Shown here piece after piece: positions 1 through 11,735 of a stretch of 64,000 bases of DNA. Both the position numbers and the translations under genes were made by a program. A model generated the notes under the pieces. That model was not told the origin of the DNA. It did not search any database and saw only the letters and a program-made list of their open reading frames with translations. The DNA comes from Sabellastarte sp. h YS-2021 (lineage: Eukaryota > Annelida > Polychaeta > Sabellida > Sabellidae). Each line of letters begins with the position of its first letter. Within the stretch, counting starts at the first letter, position 1. The stretch spans positions 29,940,573 to 30,004,572 of the forward strand of contig OZ024940.1 of assembly GCA_964017235.1 (NCBI GenBank), read 5' to 3'.

Positions 1-2803
1 CACACACACTGGTCCACGCTATGGTCAAACCCCTTTTTGGGGGACCCATGGCATTAGAGAAACCAATGCGTTAGAATGACCCATCTGAGGCTGGCTAACC
101 TTGTGTATTTCTCTACATCTATATTCACCTAATTATGGGCACGACAGTTTGAATAAACCAATAGGTTTGAGAATTTTTTTTTTTTAAGTTGAATGTTTTT
201 TTTTTGAAAACCCACATAGTAAGATTTGCAGAAATGCAACTCACTGCATAGCTGAGCAATAGCTACTTTCAGATTCTCACTGTTGAGTAAATCACTTGTA
301 TCTCAAAAAACTGTTGCAATTTAGAGCATTTTCTTGAAATCTGTTCTTGGTCCACTTCATCTTACCAAAGAGTAACTTTGTTGTTTGTAGATCTATTGCT
401 ATAGTTAAACGACTTGCAGCCTTTTTCTTACTAAAATGAGTAAATACCTTCTATCTTCAAGGGTATTGTAATGTTAAGGTAATTCCTTTAAAACACTGTA
501 TTCAGAAATTTTGGGGTGAGATACAACAGTGGCAGACCGTTTGCTCATTGCATAGCTGAGTGAAAATTATTTTTACATTCACACTGTTGAGTAAATCACT
601 TCTAGCTAAAAAGATATTGCATTTAGAACCTTCTATCACAAATTTTCATTAAAAATTGTACATGAAACCAACAGTATTTCAGTAATCATGAGTATGTATG
701 GTTAGATCAACATTAAATCAGTGTGAGATAAAAGACTACATCACAAATCTTGTGTTTTAGAAAATACTAATTTAAACTGTTTATGTGCATTGTATAGATA
801 TTATGTTTTTGGCTAAATTCTACATGAAATGGTCAACAGCTTTTAATAAATAATAGCTGTTTTGTATCCTACTTGTAACATGCTATATGATTTATTACAT
901 TATTCAAAAGTCTTTAGTGTTCTGGCAACTAAATTGGCCATTAATTAAAAGGCTTTAGAGATCTTAAAAGAGTGTTTGATAATGTGTAACCATGTAGTTG
1001 TGGCATATTAAGTTTGGTTTGACATATTAAGTTTGGTTTCCATCAAGGAAGGTAAAAGCTAGTTTGTTAATTGGTTACATCAGATACATATTATTTTTTA
1101 TTAAGTATTTAAAAATTTTCAGTATTGACCTAAAGTGGACTTCAAACTGTGAGTGATCATTATTGAATAATTAATTGCAACAAAAATTTATGTTAAGAAG
1201 TATTACATAAATGTTTGAAATGCTACTTTGGAGAAACTAGGCTTTGGCAAAAGAAAATCTCAACTACCATTAATTCTATTTTATTCAACTTAATGTTATA
1301 GTTTTTTGGACATAAGCAATTATTATAAGTTGATGAACGAGCCATTAACTTTAACATTGTTAAGGTGCTGCACAGTTCGCATAGCCTTAATGGCTAAAAC
1401 CAAAGTCGAAAGCCTGAACCACCAACTTTGTAAAAAACTGGCCAGTCCTAGTTTTTTAGCCTGAATCCTTGGTGAAAGCTCCTCTGAATAAGGTTCAGTT
1501 CATCAAGTTCAGCAATTTCCACATACACACTGGTCCAAGCCATGGTCAACCCTTTCTGGGGGACTATAGCATTAGAGAAACCAATGCATTAGAATGACAC
1601 ATCTGTGGTTTGCTAACCTTGTGTATTTCTCTACGTGTATAATGACCTAATTATGGGCATGGCAGTTTGAATAAACCAATAGGTTTGAGAAAAATTTATT
1701 TGAAGTTGAATGTTTTTTTTTTTTGAAAACCCACATAGTAAGATTTTGCAGAAATGCAACTCACTGCATAGCTGAGCAATAGCTACTTTCAGATTCTCAC
1801 TGTTGAGTAAATCACTTGTATCTCAAAAAAAAACTGTTGCAATTTAGAGCATTTTCTTGAAATCTGTTCTTTGTCCACTTCATCTTACCAAAGAGTAGCT
1901 TTGTTGTTTGTAGATCTATTGCTGTAGTTAAATGACTTACAGCCTTTTTCTTATTTTAAGCATTTACTAAAATGAGTAAATACCTTCTATCTTCAACGGT
2001 ATTGTTGTTCGGCAATTTCTTTAAAATACTGTATTCAGAAATTTTGGGGTGAAATACGACAGTGGCAGACCGTTTCCTCATTGCATAGCTGAGTGAAAAT
2101 TACTTTTACATTCACACTGTTGAGTAAATCACTTCTAGCTAAAAAGCTATTGCATTTAGAGCCTTCTATCACGAATTTTCATTAACAATTGTACATGAAA
2201 CCAACAGTATTTCAGTAATCGCCAGTATGTATGGCTAAATCAACATTAAATCAGTGTGAGATAAAAGACTACATCACAAATCTTGTGTTTTAGAAACTAC
2301 AAATTTAAACTGTATGTGTGTATTGTATAAATACTGTATTTTTGGCTAACTTTTACATGAAATGGTCAACAGCTTTTAATAAATAATAGCGGTTTTGTAT
2401 CCTACATGTAATATAGTATATGGTTTATTATAAAAGTCTTGAGTGTTCTGGAAACTAAATTGGCCATTAATTAAAAGGCTTTAGAGATCTTAAAAGAGTG
2501 TTTGATAATGTGTAACCATGTAGTTGTCATAATATTGTATTAAGTTTGGTTTTCATCAAGGAAGCTAAAAGCTAGTTTGTTAATTGTTTACATCATATAC
2601 ATATTACTTTTTATTAAGTATTTAAAAATTGTATATTTTGACCTAAAGTGGACTTCAAACTGTGAGTGATAATTATTGAGTAGTTAATTGCAACAAAAAT
2701 TTATATTGAGAAGTATTACATAAATGTTCAAAATTCTACTATAGAAAAAAAAACTAACATTTTGGCAAAAGAAAATCTCAACTACCATTAATTCCATTTT
2801 ATT

Positions 2804-4661
2804 ATGTCCACCCCACTGGCGGGTGGACATATTATTTTTGCTTTTTCCGCCGTCTGCCGTCCGCCGTCCCACTTGGTTTCCAGACATTTTAGGCAACAGT
2901 TCTTATCCTATCTTTACCAAATTTGGCATGCAGGTTTATTGGGTTAATAGCTTGTATGGAATTGCTTTTGGTGATGATAGCTTTATAGCTAACTGAGTAA
3001 TACCTACTTTGCTACTTTTTAGTAGCTCTTTGGTTTCCAGACGTTTTAAGGAATGCTATTAAGCCTAGCTTTCTGAAATTTGGTATGGAGGTTCATTGGG
3101 TTAATAGCTTGTATGGAATTGCTTTTGGGGGTAATCGCTTCATAGATGAGTGAGTAATTAATTAAATAAATGAGTAATTGGCTATTTTGAATACTGAAAA
3201 AGGCAAATGCGCCCATATCTCCTAAACCGTGCGAGATAGAGTGATTTCGTCGAAATTTTCGACCCACAGGGTATCTAAGGAATGTACTCTTTGCGATTTT
3301 CAAAAAATTTTCCCCTCCCCAAAAATGGCGGCCATTTTTAATTTTCGAATTTTTGCCAAAAATGGCAAAACACAAATTTGGTTCTATCTCCTTAACCGTG
3401 CGAGATAGAGCGATTTCATCGAAATTTTTGACCACAGGGTATCTAAGGAATGTAATCTTTGCAATTTTCAAAAAATTTTCCCCTCCCCAAAAATGGCGGC
3501 CATTTTGAATATTCGAATTTTTGCCAAAAATGGCAAAATACAAATTTCCTTCTATCTCCTTAACCGTGCGAGATAGAGCGATTTCATCAAAATTTTCGAC
3601 CCACAGGGTATCTGAGCATTGTACTCTTGGCAATTTTTAAAAAATTTTCCCCTCCCCTAAAATGGCAGCCATTTTGAATTTTCGAATTTTTGCCAAAAAT
3701 GGCAAAACACGAATTTGCTTCTATCTCCTTAACCGTGCGAGATAGAGCGATTTCGTCGAAATTTTCGACCCATAGGGTATCTGAGCATTGTACTCTTGGC
3801 AATTTAAAAAAAATTTTCCCCTCCCCTAAAATGGCGGCCATTTTGAATTTTCGAACTTTTGCCAAAAATGGCAAAACACGAATTTGCTTCTATCTCCTTA
3901 ACCGTGCGAGATAGAGCGATTTCGTCGAAATTTTCGACCCACAGGGTATCTAAGAAATGTACTCTTTGCAATTTTCAAAAAAATTTCCCCTCCCCAAAAA
4001 TGGCGGCCATTTTGATTTTTCGAATTTTTGCCAAAAATGGCAAAACACAAATTTGCTTCTAGCTCCTTAACCATGCGAGATAGAGCGATTTTGTCAAAAT
4101 TTTCTACCTACAGGGTATCTAAGGAATGTACTCTTTGCAATTTTCAAAAAAAATTTTCCCCTCCCCACATATGGCGGCCATTTTGAATTTTCGAATTTTT
4201 GCCCAAAATGGAAAAACACAAATTGGCCTTAACCGTGCCAAATAGAGTTATTTCGTTGAAATTTTCGACCCATAGGGTATCTAAGAAATGTACTCTTGGC
4301 AATTTTCAAAAAATTTTCCTTTTCCCAAAAATGGCGGCCATTTTGAATTTTCAAATTGTTGCCAAAAATAGAAAAACAGGAATTTGCTTCTATCTTCTTA
4401 ACCGTGCAAGATAGAGTGATTTCATCAAAATTTTCGACCCAACCAATGCAAAAAGGCATGAAGCTGAAATAATTTACATCTACACTAATAAATATTTAAG
4501 CATCATTGATATATTTTACAAATAAAACAGGGTCTTGTAAGACTACTGTACAATTTTGGCAAAAGGTTCATGGGGTGGACATAACACATGATAATGTGTG
4601 TTCTTCTATGCTATCCTGTTTCTATTCGTACCTACTATCAACAGGGCGTCCTATTTCTAGT
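2804..4661 (-). mobile_element. Helentron-like non-autonomous element, family A, copy 1
   Basis: The insertion interrupts a tandem monomer whose other copies show the uninterrupted sequence, so both ends are visible. One end is a hairpin (TGTCCACCCC, short loop, GGGTGGACA); the other ends with TATTTCTAG. A short piece of the same GGTGGACA sequence recurs inward from the far end (about 4573). The centre is an array of ~168-bp units. Terminal hairpin, repeated subterminal motif, minisatellite core and insertion at a T-T position without a clear target duplication match non-autonomous Helentron elements such as the molluscan pearl group. The family assignment is inference. Open frames inside are translations of the core repeat, not genes. 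Confidence 0.6.
3186..4440. repeat. Core minisatellite of family A, ~168-bp units
   Basis: Eight diverged units are marked by CCGTGCGAGATAGAGCGATT or a close variant at about 3227, 3397, 3564, 3737, 3901, 4071, 4220 and 4400. Each unit also contains CAGGGTATCTAAG, AATGGCGGCCATTTT and a TTTTTGCCAAAAATGGCAAAA inverted motif. The same units occur at 36,016-36,870 and 37,815-38,190 on the other strand. Confidence 0.9.
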
Positions 4662-6555
4662 TCAACTTAATGTTATAATAATTGCTTAAGTCCGAAAAAA
4701 CTGTGAGTTGATGAACGAGCCATTAACTTTAACATTGTTAAGTTGTTGCGCAGTTTTGTTCGCAAAGCCTTTAGTGGCTAAAACCAATGTCAAAGGCTTG
4801 AACCACCAACTTTGTAAAAGACTGGCCAGTCCTAGTGTTTTGCCCTGAAGCCTTGATAAAAGCCCCTCTGAAAAAGTTTCAATCCATCAAGTTCAGCAAT
4901 TTCCACACACACTGGTCCAAGCTATGGTCAAACCCCTTTTTGGGGGACCATGGCATTAGAGAAACCAATGCGTTAGAATGACCCATCTGAGGCTGGCTGA
5001 CCTTGTGTATTTCTCTACATCTATATTCACCTAATTATGGGCATGACAGTTTGAATAAACCAATAGGTTTGAGAAATTTTTTTTTTTAGTTGAATGTTTT
5101 TTTTTTTGAAAACCCACATAGTAAGATTTGCAGAAATGCAACTCACTGCATAGCTGAGCAATAGCTACTTTCAGATTCTCACTGTTGAGTAAATCACTTG
5201 TATCTCAAAAAACTGTTGCAATTTAGAACATTTTCTTGAAATCTGTTCTTTATCCACTTCATCTTACCAAAGAGTAGCTTTGTTGTTTGTAGATCTATTG
5301 TTGTAGATAAATGACTTACGGCCTTTTTCTAAGTAAAATGAGTAAATACCTTGTATCTTCAAGGGTATTGTAATGTTAAGGTAATTCCTTTAAAACGCTG
5401 TATTCAGAAATTATGGGGTTAGATACAACAGTTGCAGACCACTTGCTCATTGCATAGCTGAGTGAAAATTACTTTTACATTCACACTGTTGAGTAAATCA
5501 CTTCTAGGTAAAAGCTCTTGCATTTAGAGCCTTCTATCATGAATTTTCATTGAAACCAACAGTATTTCAGTAATCATCAGTATGTATGGCTAAATCAACA
5601 TTAAATCAGTGTGAGATAAAAGACTATATCACAAATCTTGTGTTTTAGCAAATACTAATTTAAACTGTTTATGTGCATTGTATAGATATTATGATTTTGG
5701 CTAAATTTTACATGAAATGGTCAACAGCTTTTAATAAATAATAAGTGTTTTGTATCCTACATGTAACATACTATATGGTTTATTACATTATTCAAAAGTC
5801 TTTAGTAATCTGGCAACTAAACTGGCCATTAATTAAAAGGCTTTAGAGATCTTAAAAGAGTGTTTGATAATGTGTAACCATGTAGTTGTTGTCATATTAA
5901 GTTTGGCTTTCATCAAGGAAGGTAAAAGCTAGTTTGTTAATTGTTTATATCATATATATATTACTTTTTATTAAGTATTTAAAACTTGTATATTTTGACC
6001 TAAAGTTGACTTCAAACTGTGAGTGGTAATTATGGAGCAATTAATTGCAACAAAAATTTATGTTGAGAAGTATTACATAAATGTTGGAAATGCTACTTTG
6101 GAGAAACTAGGCTTTCGCAAAAGAAAATCTCAACTATCAGTAATTCCATTTTATTCAACTTAATGTTATAATAATTGCTGAAGTTGATGAAAGAGCCATT
6201 AACTTCAATATTGTTAAGGTGTTGCGCAGTTCGGATAGCCTTAATGGCTAAAACCAAAGTCGAAGGTCTGAACCACCAACTTTGTAAAAAACTGGCCAGT
6301 CCTAGTTTTTGACCTGAAGCCTTGGTGAAAGCTCCTCTGAAAAAGGTTCAATTCATCAAGTTTGGCAATTTCCACACACACTGGTCTAAGCTATGGTCAA
6401 CCCCTTTCTGGGGGATCATATCATTACAGAAACGAGTGTGTTGGAATGACCCATCTGTGGCTGGCTAACTTTGTGTATTTCTCTACCTGTATAATCACCT
6501 AATTATGGGCATGACAGTTTGAATAAACCACTAGATTTGAGAAAAATTTATTTGA

Positions 6556-6586
<31 letters not shown>

Positions 6587-6790
6587 GAAAAGCCATACAG
6601 TAAGATTTGCAGAAATGCAACTCACTGCATAGCTGAGAAATAGCTACTTTCAGATTCTCACTGTTGAGTAAATCCAAAAAAAAAAACTGTTGTAGTTTAG
6701 AGCATTTTTATGTACCGGTAGTTGTCATATTAAGTTTAGTTTTCATCAAGGAAGGTAAAAGCTATTTTATTGTTTGCGTCATTGTTGTAA

Positions 6791-7118
6791 CATGTTTTTT
6801 GTTACTTACTTATGTTTTGTAATATTTTATTTTTGTCAATAAAAATGAATAAAATAAAAATATATTTCAAATTCAGTGGTTATTATTTTTGTGTCCTACA
6901 TGGAGTAATGTGAATATCAGATTTCCCAGAAACTCTCACTTATAAGGTCTTGTGTTTGAATCTTCACTGCTTTCAAGTGTAAATTCTTGACCAACTCCAC
7001 GATATAGCTTTCCTCCATTTCTTGAACTTTATATCAAGGTATGACCTATACAATGGTCTTTAAAGTGCCAATAACCCAAAAGTTTATATTGGCCAGCTAA
7101 ATAAATGATCAGCCGCTT
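6791..7118. other. Unassigned A+T-rich stretch
   Basis: I see no open frame, hairpin or repeat I can name. It follows the truncated last monomer of the array and contains AATAAA-rich sequence near 6838-6860. Confidence 0.4.
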
Positions 7119-7631
7119 ATATTCAAACTTTTGTACCCATAATTGAGACAGTCGGGTGATATATATATTGAAAGTAGTCAGGGGGAGGGTTGTGGGGAAT
7201 ACCTAGATGTGACAACGTTGTCACGCCAAACAGAAATATCCCAAAAGACCAAATTCTCCCTCCTAGGGTAAAGGGGAAGATTCCCCCTTGGTACTAGAAG
7301 ACAGTATTGTAAAATAGTAGACTAGGGTTTAGGATTATTAGATTGTAGAATAGTACAGGAAGTATGTGAAATACAGTGTGTATACAAAATACACACAAGA
7401 TTTAGACACAGAAACAGTGTGTACACAAAATGCACACACTCCCTCCCCACTGTCCCTCACCCACCCACCCCACCTGCTAAAGGTCACTCTATCAAAGTGT
7501 GGAGTCCAAAATTGGGCAGAGGCCAATGCCTCAAGGATCGACACTTTGACGAGTTAAACGTGGTCAGAGTTACCTGGACAATTATAACCAGAGGCACGAC
7601 ACCGATTATGGGTGCAAAAGTTTGAATATTA
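7119..7631. repeat. Inverted-ended repeat, copy 1
   Basis: Bounded by inverted copies of ATTCAAACTTTTGYACCCAT (7121 on the left, 7604-7630 on the right). Two similar pairs occur at 8347-8737 and 9354-9668. The interior includes a GTGTGTACACAAAATGCACAC-like repeat near 7377-7435. It could be a MITE, or part of a larger diverged duplication, because sequence beyond the right end is also shared with copy 2. Confidence 0.45.
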
Positions 7632-8346
7632 AATGGCACCTTTACTACAATGTATACATGCATTTGGTCAACAAAATTTTCAACTGTTTCAACTTATTGC
7701 AACCGCACGCCACTTTTATTTACATTTCCATGTACTTTGTTCTGGTAAAACTTTTTTTTTGAATAATTCAAGGTTTTTTTATTCAAAGGTTTCCATTTTG
7801 AATTTGAATTTTGGTCACTACCACCATGGAGCTCATTTCCAACAATTTTGTTGAAATCTTGAGGTATGCCTCCAGGCACAAGCCCAAAACTGAAGACCAG
7901 ATGTATTTGGAGATATGTATCTTTTCAGTTGCAACCGATTATGGTTATCATGGTCTGAATATTAGGGAACCTTTATTCACATAAGTAATGGAATTCATCT
8001 GAAAGTTCCATATGCTCAAATTTAAAGTCAAAGTTGTGGTTTGATGTCCTGTTCAAAAGCTATGGCCACAGTGGGATAGGAGCTGGCTACCTTTCACTTG
8101 TGGGAACTTACTAAACCTGAAAGTTAACAGGGAGTTGAATCCACACCGAGGTGACTGCCTGTGACTAGATGGCAAACTTGCTAAACCTTCTTGGCTTCCA
8201 AAGGCCTAAAAGTTCTCTGTATCCATTGACTTACAAAGTACTAGTACTCGCCCAAACCTGACTTGCAAAGATATCAGGAACACAAAATGGTTACTGATTT
8301 TAGTGTGTTCCTAAATTTAAACTTCTGACATTTGTGATATTTTATT
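7632..8346. other. Diverged duplicated segment, no gene seen
   Basis: The first ~250 bp (through GTTGAAATCTT at about 7851-7861) resembles 8738-8990 in order and wording, with shared blocks such as GGTTTCCATTTTGAAT / AGTTTCGATTTTGAAT. The rest has no recognisable feature. Short open frames here are not conserved. Confidence 0.4.
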
Positions 8347-8737
8347 TATTCAAACTTTTGCACCCATAATTGGTGTTGTGGTTATGGGTATAACTCTCCA
8401 AATAACTCTGACCAAGTTTGCTTCTTCAAAGTGATGGTCTTTGAGCAAAAGTTCCTTCACTGTGACCTTATAAGGTGTGGTCAGGTTCTACCTCTGCCCA
8501 TTTATGGACAAAACACTTTTGCTAGAATAAAATTTATAGCTGTTTGGATGGGGTAGCTGTTGTGTCATATTACAACTACTATTTTATAAACTAAAAAAAC
8601 CTCTAAAAATCTACTAGTTTACAAACCTTCCCTATATCATGATTTTCCTGAAAAACCCAAATAACCCACCCTCTAACTCCCGTAAACATATACATTTCTT
8701 GACTTACTCAATTATTGGTACAAAAGTTTGAATATTA
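8347..8737. repeat. Inverted-ended repeat, copy 2
   Basis: Same inverted ends as the repeat at 7119: ATTCAAACTTTTGCACCCAT at 8348 and its inverted form ending at 8737. The interior differs from copy 1, as expected for old non-autonomous copies. Confidence 0.45.
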
Positions 8738-9090
8738 ACCGCTTATAGTTCATGTGTATTCATGGATTTGGTCAACCAAATTTTCAGTTTTTCTGCATCC
8801 AAACTCCACTTTTAACACATATTCACGTGCATGTTGTTTTAGCCAATTTTTAAGTAGTTCATTTTTAGATAATAAAACATTCTTGCATTCAAAAGTTTCG
8901 ATTTTGAATTATATTTCGAGTCGCTATGACAATTTAGCTGATTTTCAGCAATTTTCTAAAGTTGAAATCTTCAGATATCCTGATTTCATCAAATAAATAG
9001 CCTCACTTAGACACTTATAATTATTGGAAGTTTTTGAAACTTCCCTAGAACTAAAATCAAGGTGCTCATGTAGGACTTACCAAGAAGTTG
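8738..9090. other. Diverged copy of the 7632-7880 segment
   Basis: Resembles the sequence after the first inverted-ended repeat (GGTCAACCAAATTTTCA, TTTCGATTTTGAATT, GTTGAAATCTT). No gene supported. Confidence 0.4.
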
Positions 9091-9105
9091 CATACCGTAG
9101 TAAAA

Positions 9106-9331
9106 GGGGCCACGGTGGCAGAGTGGTAACACTCTCGCCTCCCACCTCTGAGGCCGGGGTTTGATCCCCGTGACGGCCTCAAGTGGGAAAGCTGGTAGTT
9201 GCTTGCCGTTGGTCGGCAGTTTAGAGTACAGAACCCTAACCAACTGTATGTACTGGTTTCCTCTGCCCTTCAAACTACCCGTCATGATATGACCTGTACA
9301 GTGTTGAAAGCGACATAAAACCCCAAATAAA
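9106..9331 (+). mobile_element. tRNA-derived SINE, copy 1
   Basis: The head is tRNA-like, with an A-box-like TGGCAGAGTGGT and a B-box-like GGTTTGATCCC, followed by a conserved body (TACTGGTTTCCTC, CTGTACAGTGTTGAAAGCG) and an A-rich tail ending CCCCAAATAA. It is flanked by a perfect 14-bp target duplication, CATACCGTAGTAAA, at 9091-9104 and 9332-9345, so this is a genuine retroposition event and not a tRNA gene. Confidence 0.92.
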
Positions 9332-9353
9332 CATACCGTAGTAAAGGTGCGGT

Positions 9354-9668
9354 TAATATTCAAACATTTGTACCCATAATTGACTTAGTCAGGAAATTTT
9401 TATATGGAAAGTAGTTTCTTTTGGTAACAGATTTTCCCTCCTCCATCTAAAAGTATCCATTTCTTTGATTTACAAAAGGTCAAATATTCAACCATCATAA
9501 GTTGAATACTAAGATAGAAAGCTGAAATCCCCAAAGTTTTCTCAATTGAAGGGCATTTGGAGTAGAATTCCAAAAATTACTTAATTGGAACAAAAGTTAC
9601 AGAGGGTGGGTCCAGAACTTATACTGTGCACTAGTTATCAAATTATGGGCATAAAAGTTTCAATAAAT
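9354..9668. repeat. Inverted-ended repeat, copy 3
   Basis: Ends resemble the repeat at 7119: AATATTCAAACATTTGTACCC on the left and ATGGGCATAAAAGTTTCAAT on the right. More diverged than the other two copies. Confidence 0.35.
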
Positions 9669-10430
9669 TAAACAAATTTGGCAACCTTTCAGAGCCATTT
9701 GTTCAAAAGCACTTTGCACATGAATATACATAATTATTTCAAGTGTTTTCAATGTTGTTTTCCAAATTAAGTTATTACTTTGAAGTTGGTCTTTTTAAGA
9801 TAATGAAAATCCAGTTGTAATAATTTGCAAACGTGTTTAAGGTTTTAATGTCCCATTCAAAAGGTAAGGCAAGGATAGGTTCAGTTATAATTTCAGTTAT
9901 ATTTCAAAATTAGATTTAATCTCAATGGTAAGGCTCTTTTTTTTTTGTTCTATTTGTTCATTTCGGTCATTTATGGGATTTAGGTCTAAGTTTGGAGATT
10001 ATTGACCATATTTGGTAATAACCACTGTCTATTACCATAAACCCCCCAGCTTGCCTACTTCTCATGTTTTACAACATATTTTTGGACGCTCTTTTTTTGT
10101 TTTGTTTTTTCGATGAATTAAGTATGTATGACTCATTTTATGTGTGGGACCATTTTTGAAATGTAGTTACACCAAGTGGAATTTAATAATTTCTACTTTA
10201 TCAGGTTTTCAAATTAATGGGTGTTTAAACCAATGATGTATTGTTTAGCTATTGCAACACAGTAAAATGAACACTTTTAGGAGAATTTTACACAAAATGA
10301 AATGAACAGTTTCAAATAGTTCAATATTTTTATTAGCCTTTTTATCAACGTGAACAAAAGACATTACAAACTTCTGTTACTCTTTAACAAAATAGCAAAA
10401 CTGTTAATTAACACAGTATTTTCCGTAACT
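9669..10430. other. Unassigned A+T-rich stretch
   Basis: No gene, hairpin or tandem repeat that I can support. Ordinary intergenic sequence. Confidence 0.4.
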
Positions 10431-10625
10431 TTATTGATTTACACAAAAAATGCTAAAACATATTATTATTACATTTACTAAATTTTGGCAAAAGTGACAA
10501 TTGGCAACAACAGATAATTACAAACCTTTAGTACAAATATATAAATATTTACTGAATTTTTCAGTAAACACACAACTGGACTTAAATAAAATCACAGCTG
10601 AATTATTGAGTGAACATTTACATTA
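10431..10625. repeat. Duplicated segment, copy a
   Basis: Resembles 11,520-11,735 over its length, with shared runs such as TTACTGAATTTTTCAGTAAA and AAATTTTGGCAAAA. Function unknown. Confidence 0.6.
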
Positions 10626-11519
10626 AAAAAATAATACAATAATACTGCTTTCGGATTTAAATGTTACCATTTTAAATACTGTTTTTGTTAAAAAAAGATG
10701 CATTTTAAAAGTACACAGTAAAAACCTCTATTCTCTGAACAACCTGGGGGACTGAGATCCTGTTCAGATAATAGAAAATTAATAAAATAGAACAAATATT
10801 TTAGCATAAAACAATTGGAAAATCATAATTTGTGAGCATGGAAAAGAGTTCATGAAATTGAATATTTGGATAATAGAATGTCACATAATTGAGATTTTAC
10901 AGTATTTACAAATACACGTATAATATTCATACGATACATAGAATAATTCATATAATATGCATTTTTTCATAACATTATCATCTAATAAGAAAAAGGCTTT
11001 CACAAATGCAAAAATGAAGCGTCCCAGACCAGAAGGTGAAGGTTTATAAAAATAGTAAAAAGGGAAAATTATAAGAAGATATTGTATTTTCAATTTTTTC
11101 TGCAATGTTAAGCTTGTTTTTTTTTCAAAGAATTTAAATGATTGATTGTACATGTTACTTCCAAAACATAACATGACCCTCTGTTTTTCTGTGCACCTAA
11201 TTCAAACACTACACATCGAATCGTGGCCAGGGGAGATATAGCAGGGCAACCGCAATATGACGGCGGCGGCGACAGTGGCGAAAAAAACCATACCCGAAAT
11301 CAAGCAAGCACCTTTTTGCAAAAAGCACTTAAATAATTCTAACTCTGACAGTATTTTTATCGCGCCTATTCTCCAATAATTATTTCATACAGATATGGGG
11401 TTTCAGTTTGGAAACAACATTTAAAAACACTTTTATTTTCTTTGGCAATGGAAATACTAGAATATCTTTTGAAGTAAATATTATTGTTTCGCTTACTACT
11501 CTGGCTCAACTTGAATCAC
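10626..11519. other. Diverged dispersed-repeat fragments, no gene
   Basis: A GAAGCGTCCCAGACC block near 11,017 has relatives at 12,095 and 12,690 (ACGGACGTCCC, AAAGCGTCCCC). A GGCGGCGGCG tract at about 11,262 follows GGGGAGATATAGCAGGGC; similar GCGGCGG tracts lie near 26,570, 28,147 and 31,680 beside Helentron-like elements. Probably worn ends of those families. Confidence 0.4.
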
Positions 11520-11735
11520 TAACTTTATTGAATTACAAAAAAAAAAATGATTAAAGATATTTTTATTAGTATTATTGCAAAAATTAATTAAATTTTGGCA
11601 AAACTAAAAATTGGCAACAAAAGATATTTACAAACCTTTAATACAAATATATAAATAGTTACTGAATTTTTCAGTAAAAACACACAACTAGACTTTAGTA
11701 AAATCACAGCTAAAATAGTAAGTGAACATTTTGTG
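11520..11735. repeat. Duplicated segment, copy b
   Basis: Partner of 10,431-10,625, about 1.1 kb away in direct orientation. Short indels and many substitutions separate the copies. Confidence 0.6.

Larger units (their letters stand above)
1..6790. repeat. Tandem array of ~1.5-kb monomers
   Basis: About four head-to-tail copies start near 1, 1523, 4903 and 6371, each with a CACACACTGGTC-type start followed by the same landmarks (GAATAAACCAATAGG, GCATAGCTGAG, CATCAAGGAAGG). Copy 2 is split by a ~1.86-kb insertion at 2804-4661; without it the spacing is again ~1.52 kb. Copy 4 has a large internal deletion and carries a T homopolymer near 6559-6586. Each monomer holds an internal diverged duplication: the block after GCATAGCTGAG, including CACTGTTGAGTAAATCACTT, occurs twice about 300 bp apart. 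No convincing coding frame. It runs off the left edge, so array size is unknown. Confidence 0.9.

Noticed and set aside
3046-4459. Several open frames with KMAxHxFASISLTVRDRAISS-like wording on both strands
   Set aside because: They are translations of the ~168-bp core repeat of the Helentron-like element and recur wherever the core does (36.0-36.9 kb).
9106-9180. tRNA gene from A-box and B-box sequence
   Set aside because: The head is followed by a SINE body and tail with target duplications, and no cloverleaf closes properly.
9007-9363. 118-residue open frame
   Set aside because: Antisense translation of the SINE; the same peptide wording (FQHCTGHIM, IQLV) appears at other SINE copies.
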